Assembly: GCF_000430805.1 (NCBI RefSeq)
Contig: NZ_AUMS01000011.1
Span: 1 to 64,000 of the forward strand
Source of the DNA: Chitinilyticum aquatile DSM 21506
GTDB lineage: Bacteria; Pseudomonadota; Gammaproteobacteria; Burkholderiales; Chitinibacteraceae
DNA: 64,000 nucleotides
Reading direction: 5' to 3'
This document shows, in pieces, positions 53,294 to 62,257 of the stretch (position 1 is its first letter; every line of letters begins with the position of its first letter). Below the pieces are notes generated by a model, which saw nothing but the letters and a program-made list of their open reading frames with translations, ran no database searches and was not told where the DNA came from. A program made the position numbers and the translations under genes.

Positions 53294-53947
53294 ATGGCCA
53301 CGACCGACATTCCCGTTTTCTGGCTGCACATGCCAGCCGCCATGCCGCTGCCCGCCGATCTGGCGCTGCGGCTCAGCGCCAGCAGCCAGGGCCGGCTGGC
53401 AGGGATGACGCATGCGTCGCGCGCGCTGCAGTTCGTGCTCGGCCGCCTGCTGCTGCTGCATGCCGCTCGCGCCCTGCTGGCCCCGGACCTGCGGCTGGCC
53501 GACCTTGCCGAGCACGCCGATGGCTACCCCGTGCTGCCGGATTACCCGGTGTGCCGTGCGAGCATCAGCCACAGCGGCACGGTACTCGCCGTAGCTCTGA
53601 ATCCCGCTGGAGCCTGCGGGCTCGATATTGAAGCCGAGCAGCCCCGCAACTATGCGCGCCTAGCGCGAAAATTCTGCCCGGCGGACGAGCGCTGGCTGGC
53701 TGAGGCCGACGACGAACCGGATGCCAGGACTCGCTTCTATACCCTGTGGACCTTGCGCGAGGCGGCCTACAAGGGCGGCTGGCGCGCGCATGTGGTGGGC
53801 GAACCGCCCGCCCTGTCCGGCGATGCCGGCCCGCTGCCGGCCTGGGATACGACGCAGCTGGCACCGGATCTCCGCGCCACGCTGGTATGGCCGCAGCCCT
53901 GCCGCATCGCGCCCTGCGCAGTGACCGCAGCCGCGCTGGCTGTGTGA
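53294..53947 (+). CDS. 4'-phosphopantetheinyl transferase, Sfp type
   Basis: 217-residue enzyme that attaches the phosphopantetheine arm of coenzyme A to carrier proteins. The magnesium motif is GLDIEAEQPR and the second signature WTLREAAYKG (usually WTxKEAxxK; arginine replaces the first lysine here). ISHSGTVLAVAL is the upstream conserved strand. No polyketide or peptide synthetase genes lie nearby, so it may serve a distant cluster or fatty acid synthesis. The start is uncertain: the ATG at 53294 is my choice, the ATG at 53258 adds 12 residues. Confidence 0.88.
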   Translation: MATTDIPVFWLHMPAAMPLPADLALRLSASSQGRLAGMTHASRALQFVLGRLLLLHAARALLAPDLRLADLAEHADGYPVLPDYPVCRASISHSGTVLAVALNPAGACGLDIEAEQPRNYARLARKFCPADERWLAEADDEPDARTRFYTLWTLREAAYKGGWRAHVVGEPPALSGDAGPLPAWDTTQLAPDLRATLVWPQPCRIAPCAVTAAALAV

Positions 53948-54175
53948 TTGGCGTCACGGCCAGGCGGCAAATCTCCGCAAGCTGGCAGACATCCGCCTGA
54001 AAGACCGTTACATTGCCATGCCGGTGTCCTGTGGCTGGAGCAAACTTGCGGCTGCGCAAACTGCCAGCCCGCTGTTCCCGCCAGCGAACCGGATGCCAGA
54101 TGGAACTGCCTGACTGCAACGCGGTGCCCTGATCCAGTCAGGTCAGGCACCGCAGAGACCGGATCATCGCCCGTC

Positions 54176-56008
54176 ATGCCCTTAGCCTCGCCCAAGCTGC
54201 TGCGTGCTTTCAATGCGCTGGCCATCACCCTTGCGGTGCTGGCCGGCCTGCTGCTGCCCCGCCTTTTCCCCGGGCTGGACAATCTCTGGCAGGATCAGTT
54301 CGTGCGTCATGCCGGCCAGCAGGCACCGGTCAGCGATGTGGTGATCGTCGCGGTGGACGATGCCACGCTGGCGCGTTACCCCGACACGCCGCTGGCCTTC
54401 TGGTCGCCGCTGTTTGCCCAGGCCAGCAATACGGCACTGGCGGCCGGGGCAAAGGTTGTGGCGCTCGATTTCATGCTCGGCATTTCGGCCGAACAGTGGC
54501 TGGCCGACCAGAACAGCCCGGCCGCCCGCGATTACGATCAGCCGCTGCGTACCGCCATTGCCTCCGGTCGAGTGCTGCTACCCGCATTGCAGCAATCTGA
54601 ACACCTGCAGCTGCCGGCCGCCGCCTACACCATCGCCGCCCCCGATTTCGACCTCACGCGCACGCTGGGCCGGGTCGACCTGCCACCTGACGCCGACGGC
54701 GTGATCCGTCACCTGCATGCCAGCTGGCCGGAAGCCGATCCGGAAACGCCGCACCTGGCAATGCCGCTGCTGCTGGCGCGCCACCTGCTCCCCTCACTCC
54801 AGGTGCCGGAAATCCAGCGCATCGCCTGGAGCGGCCCGCCCGGCACCGTGCAACGCATTCCGATGCACATGCTGCTCGCCCCCGATGCCCTGCAGAATCC
54901 CGCCGTGCAGCAGCTTGCCGGCAAGATCATCATCATCGGCGGCGCCTACACCGGCCTGCAGGATTGGCACCTCACGCCCTACGGCAGCGGGCCTGCGGCA
55001 ACCTTCATGAGCGGGCCGGAAGTGCTGGCGCAAAGCACGCAGATGCTGCTGGACGGCCGCCGCGTGACCACGCTGCCGCAGTGGGCGCTGTTGCTCTACC
55101 TGCTGCTGCAATCCATCCTGCTGCTGTGGCTGCTGCAGCAGCTGCGCACGCGCTGGCTGCTGCCGCTGGCGCTCGGCATGCTGGCCCTGCTGGCGGGTGC
55201 CGGCTGGATCGCCTGCAGCAATGATGCACAATTTCCGGTGCTCGCCGCGCAAGTCAGCGTGCTGGTCTGCCTGCTGGCTGCGCTCGCGCTGCGGCTGAAT
55301 CTGGCAAACTCGCGCCAGCGTCGTGCCACCGAGCTTTTTGGCAGGTATGTCTCCCCGGCCATTGTAAATCAGCTCGTGCAGAGCAATACCCCGCTTGAAT
55401 TGGGCGGCGAGCGCGTCGAAGCCACCGTGATGTTCTGCGATCTGCGCGACTTTACCGCGATTGCCGAGCAGCTGCCACCGGAAGAGGTCGTCGAATTGCT
55501 CAATGGCTGGTTCGAGCTGGCCTGCACGGTTGTGCTCGAGGCCGGCGGCACCGTCGACAAGCTGATCGGCGACGCGCTGATGGCCGAATTCGGTGCCCCG
55601 CTGCACCAGCCCGACCACGCCCGCCGTGCGATGACCGCGGCCATCCGCCTGCAGGATGCCGCGCGCGACTACGCCGGGCATGTGGCCAAGCGCTTTGCCG
55701 GTGCGGGCCTGCCGGATTTCCGTATCGGCGTGGGCCTGCACAGCGGCTCGCTGGTCATCGGCCATATCGGCTCGACACTGAAAACCGATTACACCGCCAT
55801 CGGCGACACGGTGAATGTCGCTGCGCGCCTTGAAACGCTCAGCCGCGAGCACGATGGTGGCATCATCGCCAGCGAAGCCTGCGTCAGCCAGGTCAGCGGC
55901 CTGCACCTGGGGCGCTGTACCGAGCTGGCACTGAAAGGCCGCAGCCAGCCAATCCGCGCCTATGCCGTGCTCGGCTGGCAGCCCCCATCCATGCCCCACA
56001 CGTCCTGA
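54176..56008 (+). CDS. CHASE2-domain adenylate cyclase, class III
   Basis: 610 residues. Helix 1 (about 11-30) is followed by a periplasmic CHASE2 sensor domain (about 35-290), three further helices (about 302-380) and a cytoplasmic class III cyclase domain (about 415-590). The cyclase has its metal aspartates in MFCDLRDFTAIAEQL and in VDKLIGDALMAEFG, and the base and transition-state region TDYTAIGDTVNVAARLE. It should make cyclic AMP when CHASE2 senses an unknown signal. The ATG at 54176 begins the family-like N-terminus; the frame is open upstream. It is 13 bases before the FecR-like gene. Confidence 0.93.
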   Translation: MPLASPKLLRAFNALAITLAVLAGLLLPRLFPGLDNLWQDQFVRHAGQQAPVSDVVIVAVDDATLARYPDTPLAFWSPLFAQASNTALAAGAKVVALDFMLGISAEQWLADQNSPAARDYDQPLRTAIASGRVLLPALQQSEHLQLPAAAYTIAAPDFDLTRTLGRVDLPPDADGVIRHLHASWPEADPETPHLAMPLLLARHLLPSLQVPEIQRIAWSGPPGTVQRIPMHMLLAPDALQNPAVQQLAGKIIIIGGAYTGLQDWHLTPYGSGPAATFMSGPEVLAQSTQMLLDGRRVTTLPQWALLLYLLLQSILLLWLLQQLRTRWLLPLALGMLALLAGAGWIACSNDAQFPVLAAQVSVLVCLLAALALRLNLANSRQRRATELFGRYVSPAIVNQLVQSNTPLELGGERVEATVMFCDLRDFTAIAEQLPPEEVVELLNGWFELACTVVLEAGGTVDKLIGDALMAEFGAPLHQPDHARRAMTAAIRLQDAARDYAGHVAKRFAGAGLPDFRIGVGLHSGSLVIGHIGSTLKTDYTAIGDTVNVAARLETLSREHDGGIIASEACVSQVSGLHLGRCTELALKGRSQPIRAYAVLGWQPPSMPHTS

Positions 56009-56021
56009 CCGGAGGCCCGAC

Positions 56022-56684
56022 ATGAAGCGCCCCCCGCTCGTCCGATCCCTGGCCCAGCTCCTTGCTGTGACTGTCGCACTGCTCTGCGCCCAGCTGCTCG
56101 CCGCACCGCACATCGTCGCCCTGCAAAGCGAGCACAGCCAGCTCGTCATCAGTCCGGAGCGCCACGAAGCCATCAAGCCCTACAGCCGGCTCAATGCCGG
56201 TGATGTGCTCGACATTGCCGCAGACGGCAGCCTGCAGATTGTGTGGATCAGCGAAGGCCGCCAGGAAAGCTGGCGCGGTCCCGCACGCCTGACACTCGGC
56301 GCGACGCAGGCAACGGAGGCCAGCGGCCGCCAGCCCGCAGCCACCCGTACGCTGCCACCGGCGATGCGTGATGCGCTCGCACAAACCCGCAGCGATCTGC
56401 GCCAGATCCGCCAGCTGGGCGCCGTGAGCAATGTGCGCAGCAGCAGGCTGCCGGAGCGCGTCAGCACGAATTACGCCAGCTGGCGTGCAGGCAGCGCCGC
56501 CAGCGACCCTGCCGCCGACCTGTACCTGCTGCACGAGCAATTGCAGATCAGCGACTGGGCCGGCGCACAGCAGACACTCGCCCGCCTGCAGCAACTCGAC
56601 CCGAACAATGCCGAACTTCAGGCCGCCAGCCAGGCGCTTGCCGCTGCTCTGGCCCCATCCACCCCGGAGACCTCTGCACCATGA
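56022..56684 (+). CDS. Exported FecR-like protein
   Basis: 220 residues with a signal peptide (LLCAQLLA). The segment SRLNAGDVLDIAADGSLQIVWISEGRQESWRGPARLTLG resembles the FecR-type beta fold found beside CHASE2 cyclases (cited in parts). The C-terminal part is helical and Ala/Gln-rich (LYLLHEQLQISDWAGAQQTL) and looks like a short TPR-like repeat. GGAGG precedes the ATG. Its stop overlaps the start of the caspase gene (ATGA). The role, perhaps linking the sensor to the exported caspase, is inferred only from context. Confidence 0.75.
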   Translation: MKRPPLVRSLAQLLAVTVALLCAQLLAAPHIVALQSEHSQLVISPERHEAIKPYSRLNAGDVLDIAADGSLQIVWISEGRQESWRGPARLTLGATQATEASGRQPAATRTLPPAMRDALAQTRSDLRQIRQLGAVSNVRSSRLPERVSTNYASWRAGSAASDPAADLYLLHEQLQISDWAGAQQTLARLQQLDPNNAELQAASQALAAALAPSTPETSAP

Positions 56685-58372
56685 CCCGCCTCATCGTACC
56701 GCTGCTGACCCTGACGCTGACCCTGCTGCTGCCCGCCGCGCACGCCGGCAAACGCGTCGCGCTCCTGATCGGCAACAGCCAGTACGCACAGGAAGCGGCA
56801 CTGAAAAACCCTGGCAACGACGCGCGCCTGCTGGCCAGCGTGTTGCGCAACGAGCAGAAATTCGACACCGTCATCGTGCGCGAAAACCTCGGCCGGCGCG
56901 AACTCGTCCAGCAACTGCAGGAGCTCGCCACGCTGGCAAAAGATGCCGACACCGTGCTGGTCTATTACAGCGGCCACGGCATGCAGAACGCACAGAAGCG
57001 CAACTACCTGCTGCCAGTCGATGCGGCCGTCAGCGCACAGGCCAGCGTCGAGAGCGAAGGCGTTCCCGCCGATCTGCTGCTGGAAACGCTGGAAAGCGCC
57101 AATGCCAAGCTCAATATCGTGATTCTGGATGCCTGCCGCAACAACCCGCTGGCCGCCAAAACGCGTTCCGGCAACAAGGGGCTGGCGCGCATGGAAAGCG
57201 AGCGCAGCGGCTTCCTTATTGCCTACTCGACGCGGGACGGCCAGGTCGCACTCGACGGCGACGGCCAGAACAGCCCCTACGCCAGCGCGCTCGCCCAATG
57301 GCTCGGGCGCAAGGATCTGCCGGTACGCAGCCAGTTCGACGAAGTGTACGAGAGCGTAAAGCAAGCGACGGCTGGCAAGCAGTTACCGGTGCAGTACGGC
57401 GACATCACCGGCAAGGTCTACCTCGACCCGGCGCGCAGCGCACCGGCCACCACACAAACTGCCAGCACAACCATCGCCAGCAAAGCTACTCGCGGCAGCT
57501 ACACGCTGCCCGCCTATGCACCGGGCAAGTCCTTCCGGGAATGCGACGACTGCCCGGAAATGGTCTGGCTACCGCAAGGCAGCGGCATCATGGGCAGCCA
57601 GCCCGGAACCGATAACCGCAGCGAAGAACAGCCACAACACGCGATCCGCATTGCCTACCCGCTGGCAATGGGGCGCAGCGAAGTGACACGCGGTCAATGG
57701 GCGGCCTTCGTCGAGGAAACCGGCTACGACGCCCCGCTGGGTTGCTGGGTCTTCAACGGGCGCGAGCCGCAGAAACAACCCGACAAATCCTGGCGCAATC
57801 CCGGCTTTGCGCAGAGCGAGAACGACCCGGTGGTCTGCGTGAATTATGAAGATGCCGAGCGCTACCTGGCCTGGCTCAGCCGCAAGACCGGCGGCAAATA
57901 CCGCCTGCCCAGCGAGACGGAATGGGAATACGCCGCCCGCGCCGGCAGCAAGACCAGCCGCCCCTGGGGCGACAGCCCGGACGAATCCTGCCGCTACGCC
58001 AACGGACTGGACCAGAGCAGCATCGGCAAGCTCGCCGGCACCGCCGCCGAAGCTCGCCCGGCCTGCACCGACAAGGCGATCTACACCAACGCCATCGCCA
58101 GCTACCAGCCCAATGCCTTCGGCCTGTACGACCTGATCGGCAACGTCAGCGAATGGACGGCGGATTGCTGGTTCGCTGACTACACCAAGGCACCGAGCGA
58201 CGGCAGCGCGCGCAGCGAAGGCTGGGGCTGCGATGCAGCCAGCCTGCGCGGCGGCGACTGGCTGACCAGCAGCACCGAATTGCGTACGGCAGTACGCGAC
58301 CAGCGCCTGCGTACCTACCGTGGGCAATATTTCGGTTTCCGCGTCGTGCGGGAAGTGGCATCTGGGCGTTGA
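56681..58372 (+). CDS. Exported caspase-like peptidase fused to a sulfatase-modifying-factor domain
   Basis: 563 residues. A signal peptide (cleavage near PAAHA) is followed by a caspase-like (C14) domain from about residue 24 to 240, with the catalytic His99 in YYSGHGMQ and Cys152 in ILDACRNNP. A Thr/Ala-rich linker follows, then a sulfatase-modifying-factor (FGE-like) domain from about residue 287 (CPEMVWLPQGSGIMGS to YFGFRVVR, with RLPSETEWEYAAR and SLRGGDWL). The paired cysteines used by true formylglycine-generating enzymes are not present in the last part, so that domain is more likely to bind than to oxidise. Translationally coupled to the FecR-like gene. Confidence 0.92.
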   Translation: MTRLIVPLLTLTLTLLLPAAHAGKRVALLIGNSQYAQEAALKNPGNDARLLASVLRNEQKFDTVIVRENLGRRELVQQLQELATLAKDADTVLVYYSGHGMQNAQKRNYLLPVDAAVSAQASVESEGVPADLLLETLESANAKLNIVILDACRNNPLAAKTRSGNKGLARMESERSGFLIAYSTRDGQVALDGDGQNSPYASALAQWLGRKDLPVRSQFDEVYESVKQATAGKQLPVQYGDITGKVYLDPARSAPATTQTASTTIASKATRGSYTLPAYAPGKSFRECDDCPEMVWLPQGSGIMGSQPGTDNRSEEQPQHAIRIAYPLAMGRSEVTRGQWAAFVEETGYDAPLGCWVFNGREPQKQPDKSWRNPGFAQSENDPVVCVNYEDAERYLAWLSRKTGGKYRLPSETEWEYAARAGSKTSRPWGDSPDESCRYANGLDQSSIGKLAGTAAEARPACTDKAIYTNAIASYQPNAFGLYDLIGNVSEWTADCWFADYTKAPSDGSARSEGWGCDAASLRGGDWLTSSTELRTAVRDQRLRTYRGQYFGFRVVREVASGR

Positions 58373-58581
58373 AAAAATAGCTCCGGATAATAAAAACCCC
58401 TGGTTCTGAGAACCCGGGTTGCCCCGGATATGGCAAACCACCAGCCCTGATGCACCACTTAGCACGAGGCAGGCAGAGGGCCGGCTGCATTGTCTTCCCG
58501 GCCCCCCACTGCAATCCCTCTCCCGGCGTGGCAGCCGCCTCTGCCTCGCTCTATGCTGGAATGGCAGCGCAGGAGCATGCC

Positions 58582-59790
58582 ATGACCAGCACACAGCCAG
58601 CCCAAGCCAATAAAGAGCAAAAGCAGAACCAGGATTTCTCTCTGGTGCTGGGTGGGCCGCTTTTCCAGCTCTGGTTGCGCTCCCGCTTGTCCGACGATGC
58701 CGAAGGGCTTTTGCAGCGGCGCATCGTGGTGATTGCACTGCTGACGTGGCTGCCCTTGCTGCTGATCTGTGCAATCAGCGGCGAGGCGCTGGGCGGGGCA
58801 GTTGCCATACCCTTCCTGCTTGATGCCGAAGTGCATGTGCGCTTGCTGCTGGCCATTCCAGTCCTGGTGTCAGCCGAGCTGCTCGTGCACCTGCGCCTGC
58901 GCAAGGTAATGCAGCAGTTTCTTGATCGGGGCCTCATTGCCGAGGCCGATCTGCCACACTTTCACAACGCGATTGACAGGGCAATGCGGTTGCGCAATTC
59001 GCCGCGCGCCGAGCTGCTGCTGATTGGCATCGTTTATGCGTTCGGGCTTTTGATCTGGCAGCAATTTGTCGTGCTCGACACCAGTACCTGGTACGCGCAC
59101 TCTGGCCCGGACGGGCTGCACTTCACGCCTGCCGGCTGGTGGTATGTGCTGGTGAGCCTGCCGGTTTTCCAGTTCCTGCTGCTGCGCTGGTATTTCCGCA
59201 TTTTCATCTGGGCACGACTCTTGTGGCAGATTTCGCGCCTGCCGCTGCAGCTATTGCCCACGCACACCGACCATCTGGGCGGGCTGGGCTTCATTGCCGG
59301 TACCTTTTATGCCTTCACACCACTGGCCACCGCGCACGGGGCGATGCTGGCAGCGATGCTGGCCAACCGCATTTTCTTCGATGGTGCGGTACTGACCGAC
59401 TTCAAGGTGGAAGTCCTGCTGATGGTGGTATTCATGGAGCTGTTGGTACTCGGCCCCCTGTTGCTCTTCACCCCGCAGCTGGCGCAGGCCAAGCGTGACG
59501 GCAATCGGGAGTATGGTGCACTGGTAATGCGGCACAACCGTGAGTTCGACAATAAATGGCTGCGTGATGGCACGCAGGATGGTGTGGAAATGACGGGCAA
59601 TTCCGACATGTCGTCACTCGTCGACCTGGGCAGCGCCTATGAGGTGGTACGCGCAATGCGCACCGTACCGGTCACCCGCGATGCCATCCTCATTCTTGCC
59701 GCCAGCACTGTCGCACCACTGCTTCCACTGTTGCTGACCATGATGTCGGCCGAAGATCTCCTGCGCAAGCTCGCCGGAATGCTGTTCTGA
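58582..59790 (+). CDS. Polytopic membrane protein of unknown function
   Basis: 402 residues with about six to seven hydrophobic segments (for example IVVIALLTWLPLLLICAISG, VRLLLAIPVLVSAELLVH, ELLLIGIVYAFGLLIW, WWYVLVSLPVFQFLLLRWYF, VEVLLMVVFMELLVLGPLLLF and ILILAASTVAPLLPLLLTMM). A cytoplasmic segment before the last helix holds GNSDMSSLVDLGSAYEVVRAMR. I do not recognise a named family. AGGAG precedes the ATG at 58582; longer in-frame starts lack a ribosome site. Confidence 0.8.
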   Translation: MTSTQPAQANKEQKQNQDFSLVLGGPLFQLWLRSRLSDDAEGLLQRRIVVIALLTWLPLLLICAISGEALGGAVAIPFLLDAEVHVRLLLAIPVLVSAELLVHLRLRKVMQQFLDRGLIAEADLPHFHNAIDRAMRLRNSPRAELLLIGIVYAFGLLIWQQFVVLDTSTWYAHSGPDGLHFTPAGWWYVLVSLPVFQFLLLRWYFRIFIWARLLWQISRLPLQLLPTHTDHLGGLGFIAGTFYAFTPLATAHGAMLAAMLANRIFFDGAVLTDFKVEVLLMVVFMELLVLGPLLLFTPQLAQAKRDGNREYGALVMRHNREFDNKWLRDGTQDGVEMTGNSDMSSLVDLGSAYEVVRAMRTVPVTRDAILILAASTVAPLLPLLLTMMSAEDLLRKLAGMLF

Positions 59791-59794
59791 GCGC

Positions 59795-59841
59795 GGGTAT
59801 GACATTCAAGCCCACTAATTGCAAGGGCTAGCAGCCTATAC
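59795..59841 (+). repeat. GGGTAT palindrome family, copy 9
   Basis: 47 bp starting five bases after the membrane-protein stop: GGGTAT, inner CAAGCCCACT and AAGGGCTAGCAGCC, right end ATAC without the final CC. Confidence 0.65.
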
Positions 59842-59895
59842 AAACGCAAGTATCAGTTCATGCAGCAATGGACGGCATGGCCGGCCGTGTACCGG

Positions 59896-60387
59896 TCAAG
59901 CTTGTTCCGCCTCCTGCAGCAGTTGCTCAAGCTCCAGCTCACTGAATACCGCCAGGCCAGCGCGGCGCAGAGCAGCCGCGCATACACCGTCACCGTTCTT
60001 GTGCCGGCCATCAAAGTCGCCGCTGTAGATCGTACCGCTGCCACAGGATGGACTATTGGCTTTCAGTAGCGCGACATGGCAATCATGCTCGCGCGCCAGA
60101 TCTGCCGCGCGTGTGGCACCACGGCAAAAGGGCAAGCTGAGATTATCCCCTGCAGCAGTCATGACCTCCGCCCGGCCAGCGAGCACATCGTAACCATCAC
60201 CGCCGCGAATCTCGCACGGCGCACGCGGGGCGGGCAGCCCGCCAGCCATTTCCGGGCAAACGGGAACAATGGCAAAGCGCGCGGACAGCCTAGCCGCCCA
60301 TTCCGCAGGCAGCGGTTTGCCAGTGGCGTCGTAGCGCACGGCCTGTCCGCACAGGCAGGCACTCATCAGCAGGGCCGGTTTGCTCAT
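59896..60387 (-). CDS. DUF523-family protein
   Basis: 163-residue cysteine-rich protein. It starts MSKPALLMSACLCGQAVRYDATGK and contains CPEMAGGLPAPRAPCEIRGG and LLKANSPSCGSGTIYSGDF, all signatures of DUF523, a widespread small family of unknown function. The clustered cysteines suggest a metal or iron-sulfur site, which is inference. The ATG at 60387 starts the family consensus; the open frame continues to 60555. Confidence 0.92.
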   Translation of the reverse strand: MSKPALLMSACLCGQAVRYDATGKPLPAEWAARLSARFAIVPVCPEMAGGLPAPRAPCEIRGGDGYDVLAGRAEVMTAAGDNLSLPFCRGATRAADLAREHDCHVALLKANSPSCGSGTIYSGDFDGRHKNGDGVCAAALRRAGLAVFSELELEQLLQEAEQA

Positions 60388-60519
60388 GGCTTTATCCTCG
60401 GCGTATTCAGGGGAAAGATGAAAATCCGCCCCGGCCACGTTTCTGTCAAGCGCAGGATGGGAGTGCGCGGCCACGGAGAGCCTGCCCTGCCATTGCGGCG
60501 AATCTCGCAGACAGAACAG

Positions 60520-60567
60520 GGTATGCCCATGCAGCCTTTTCAAATAAATGGCCACATGAATATACCC
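60520..60567 (+). repeat. GGGTAT palindrome family, copy 10
   Basis: 48 bp with GGGTAT and ATACCC ends and inner CCCATGCAGCC and AAATGGCCACATG. It lies 20 bp beyond the stop of the epimerase gene on the minus strand. Confidence 0.75.
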
Positions 60568-60587
60568 GAATCAACACCACTGCCAGT

Positions 60588-61520
60588 TTATGCGGCAAGA
60601 TAGTCGGCCAGTGCCTTTTCCAGATCGGGGTAGAGGAACACATAGCCCTCGTCCTGCAAGCGCCGGGGCACGACGCGCTGGCCGCGGGTGAACAGTGCGC
60701 CCATTTCGCCGGCCAGACCATCGATCAGCCATGCCGGCGTGGCAAAGAGATTCGGCCGGTGCAACAGCCGAGCAGCCAGCGCGGCGAATTCGCCTTGCGT
60801 CAGCGCTTGCGGCGCGGTCAGGTTGTAGGCGCCCTGCATGCCCGGATTGGCAATCGCGCGGGCAATCACCGCCAGCACGTCGTCACGGTGCACCCAGCTC
60901 ATCACCTGCCTGCCGTCACCCATGCGCCCGCCCACCCCCAGCCGGAAAGGCAGTAGCAGCTTCGGGAAGGCGCCACCGGGGCCGAACACCAGGCCGAGGC
61001 GCAGGCGCACGACACGAATGCCGAAGGCCTCGGCCTTGATCGCCTCGGCCTCCCATTCGCGGCACAGCTGCGCCTGGAATTCGCCAGCCGGCGAATCGGC
61101 GCTTTCATCAATTTCCTCATTACCACGGCAGCCGTAGTAGCCGATGGCCGAGCCATTCACCAGCACCGCCGGCTTGTGCCGCGCCCGCGCCAGCCAGCCA
61201 AGCAGCCCTGCGGTCGTTCCCAGGCGGCTGTCGAGCAAGGCTTGCTTGCGCGCTGCCGACCAGCGCGGTCCGACCACTGGCGCGCCAGCCAGATTGATGA
61301 TGGCGTCGAAGTGTTCGGTATCGCTCAACTCATCCCAGCGCGAAAACGCCCCGACCCGCCCCTGAAAGCAGGACTTCGCAGCGCCGGGCTGGCGCGAATA
61401 CAGCATGACGATATGGCCGGCGGCGAGCAGTTGCCCGACCAGCGCGCGGCCGATGAAACCGGTGCCGCCGGTGACCAGCAGGCGCTGCTCGGGCAATGAG
61501 GCAAAGGGGTTCTGATTCAT
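60588..61520 (-). CDS. NAD(P)-dependent epimerase of the TIGR01777/YfcH type
   Basis: 310-residue extended short-chain dehydrogenase. The nucleotide-binding motif is LLVTGGTGFIGRALVGQLLAAGH, with the active-site region NGSAIGYYGCRG, and RLGLVFGPGGA and SWVHRDDVLAVI typical of the YfcH subfamily. The substrate is unknown. I start at the ATG at 61520 (MNQNPFASLPEQRLLVTG). Confidence 0.94.
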   Translation of the reverse strand: MNQNPFASLPEQRLLVTGGTGFIGRALVGQLLAAGHIVMLYSRQPGAAKSCFQGRVGAFSRWDELSDTEHFDAIINLAGAPVVGPRWSAARKQALLDSRLGTTAGLLGWLARARHKPAVLVNGSAIGYYGCRGNEEIDESADSPAGEFQAQLCREWEAEAIKAEAFGIRVVRLRLGLVFGPGGAFPKLLLPFRLGVGGRMGDGRQVMSWVHRDDVLAVIARAIANPGMQGAYNLTAPQALTQGEFAALAARLLHRPNLFATPAWLIDGLAGEMGALFTRGQRVVPRRLQDEGYVFLYPDLEKALADYLAA

Positions 61521-61657
61521 TGCATGCTCCACGGACTCAATCAGTGCAGCATAACAAGATGCAGGGGAAATCGTGCAAGTCTTGCGCAGCACCGGCAGAC
61601 AATCAGCGACGCGAATTGCCTGTTTTGGCCCCATCAGTCATTGCGACCTCGCCGGCC

Positions 61658-62059
61658 TCAATCCAGCTCCAGCTCGATTTCCTGATCGCGCAGGCGCTGC
61701 TCTGTCGCCAGCACTTCGCGGTGCAGGCTGATCACGGAAGCCACGATCAGGCACTGGCTGCGGGCGCTTTGCAGGGTGAGCGTGTAATTGCCGTCCTCGT
61801 CCTCGAAGGCCCAGACGAAATTGTCGAAATCGCGCCAACCGTCCGGGCCGGTCTTGCGCTGCAGGAGCTGGACCAGATCATCCAGCCTGGCGGGCAGGAA
61901 AAACACCAACTGGTGTTCGCCACAGGGGCTGACAGCCGGGGTGTTGCCGTCGAAGAGGTAGTCAAGTCGCTGCTGCAGCGTGGCAAGGTCGGTCACCCGA
62001 CCCAGCCGCCGCAAGCGGGCAACCTGCAATTTCTGCCTGAGATGCTCTGCACTGCTCAT
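61658..62059 (-). CDS. Hypothetical protein
   Basis: 133 residues starting MSSAEHLRQKLQVARLRRLG. It has a basic helical N-terminus, then a mixed alpha/beta central part (HQLVFFLPARLDDLVQLLQRK, NFVWAFEDEDGNYTLTLQSAR) and an acidic helical C-terminus. No signal peptide or membrane segment. I do not recognise the family. Its reading frame has good codon usage, and the start is one of two possible ATGs. Confidence 0.7.
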   Translation of the reverse strand: MSSAEHLRQKLQVARLRRLGRVTDLATLQQRLDYLFDGNTPAVSPCGEHQLVFFLPARLDDLVQLLQRKTGPDGWRDFDNFVWAFEDEDGNYTLTLQSARSQCLIVASVISLHREVLATEQRLRDQEIELELD

Positions 62060-62257
62060 GCCTGATCCTTGGTCATGCCTGGCAGCGGCACAGCCCTGTG
62101 CCACCGCGCTGTAAGCAAGTGTCCGGCAGATGGATTGCGGTGGTCAAGCACCGTGTGGCGGAGCTCACCAGGATGCTACTGACACCACGTTGTCAGGAGC
62201 CTGCGTGCATGCTTCATCCCGCTGCACCTGCGGCCCAACATCAACAAGGAGAATCTC

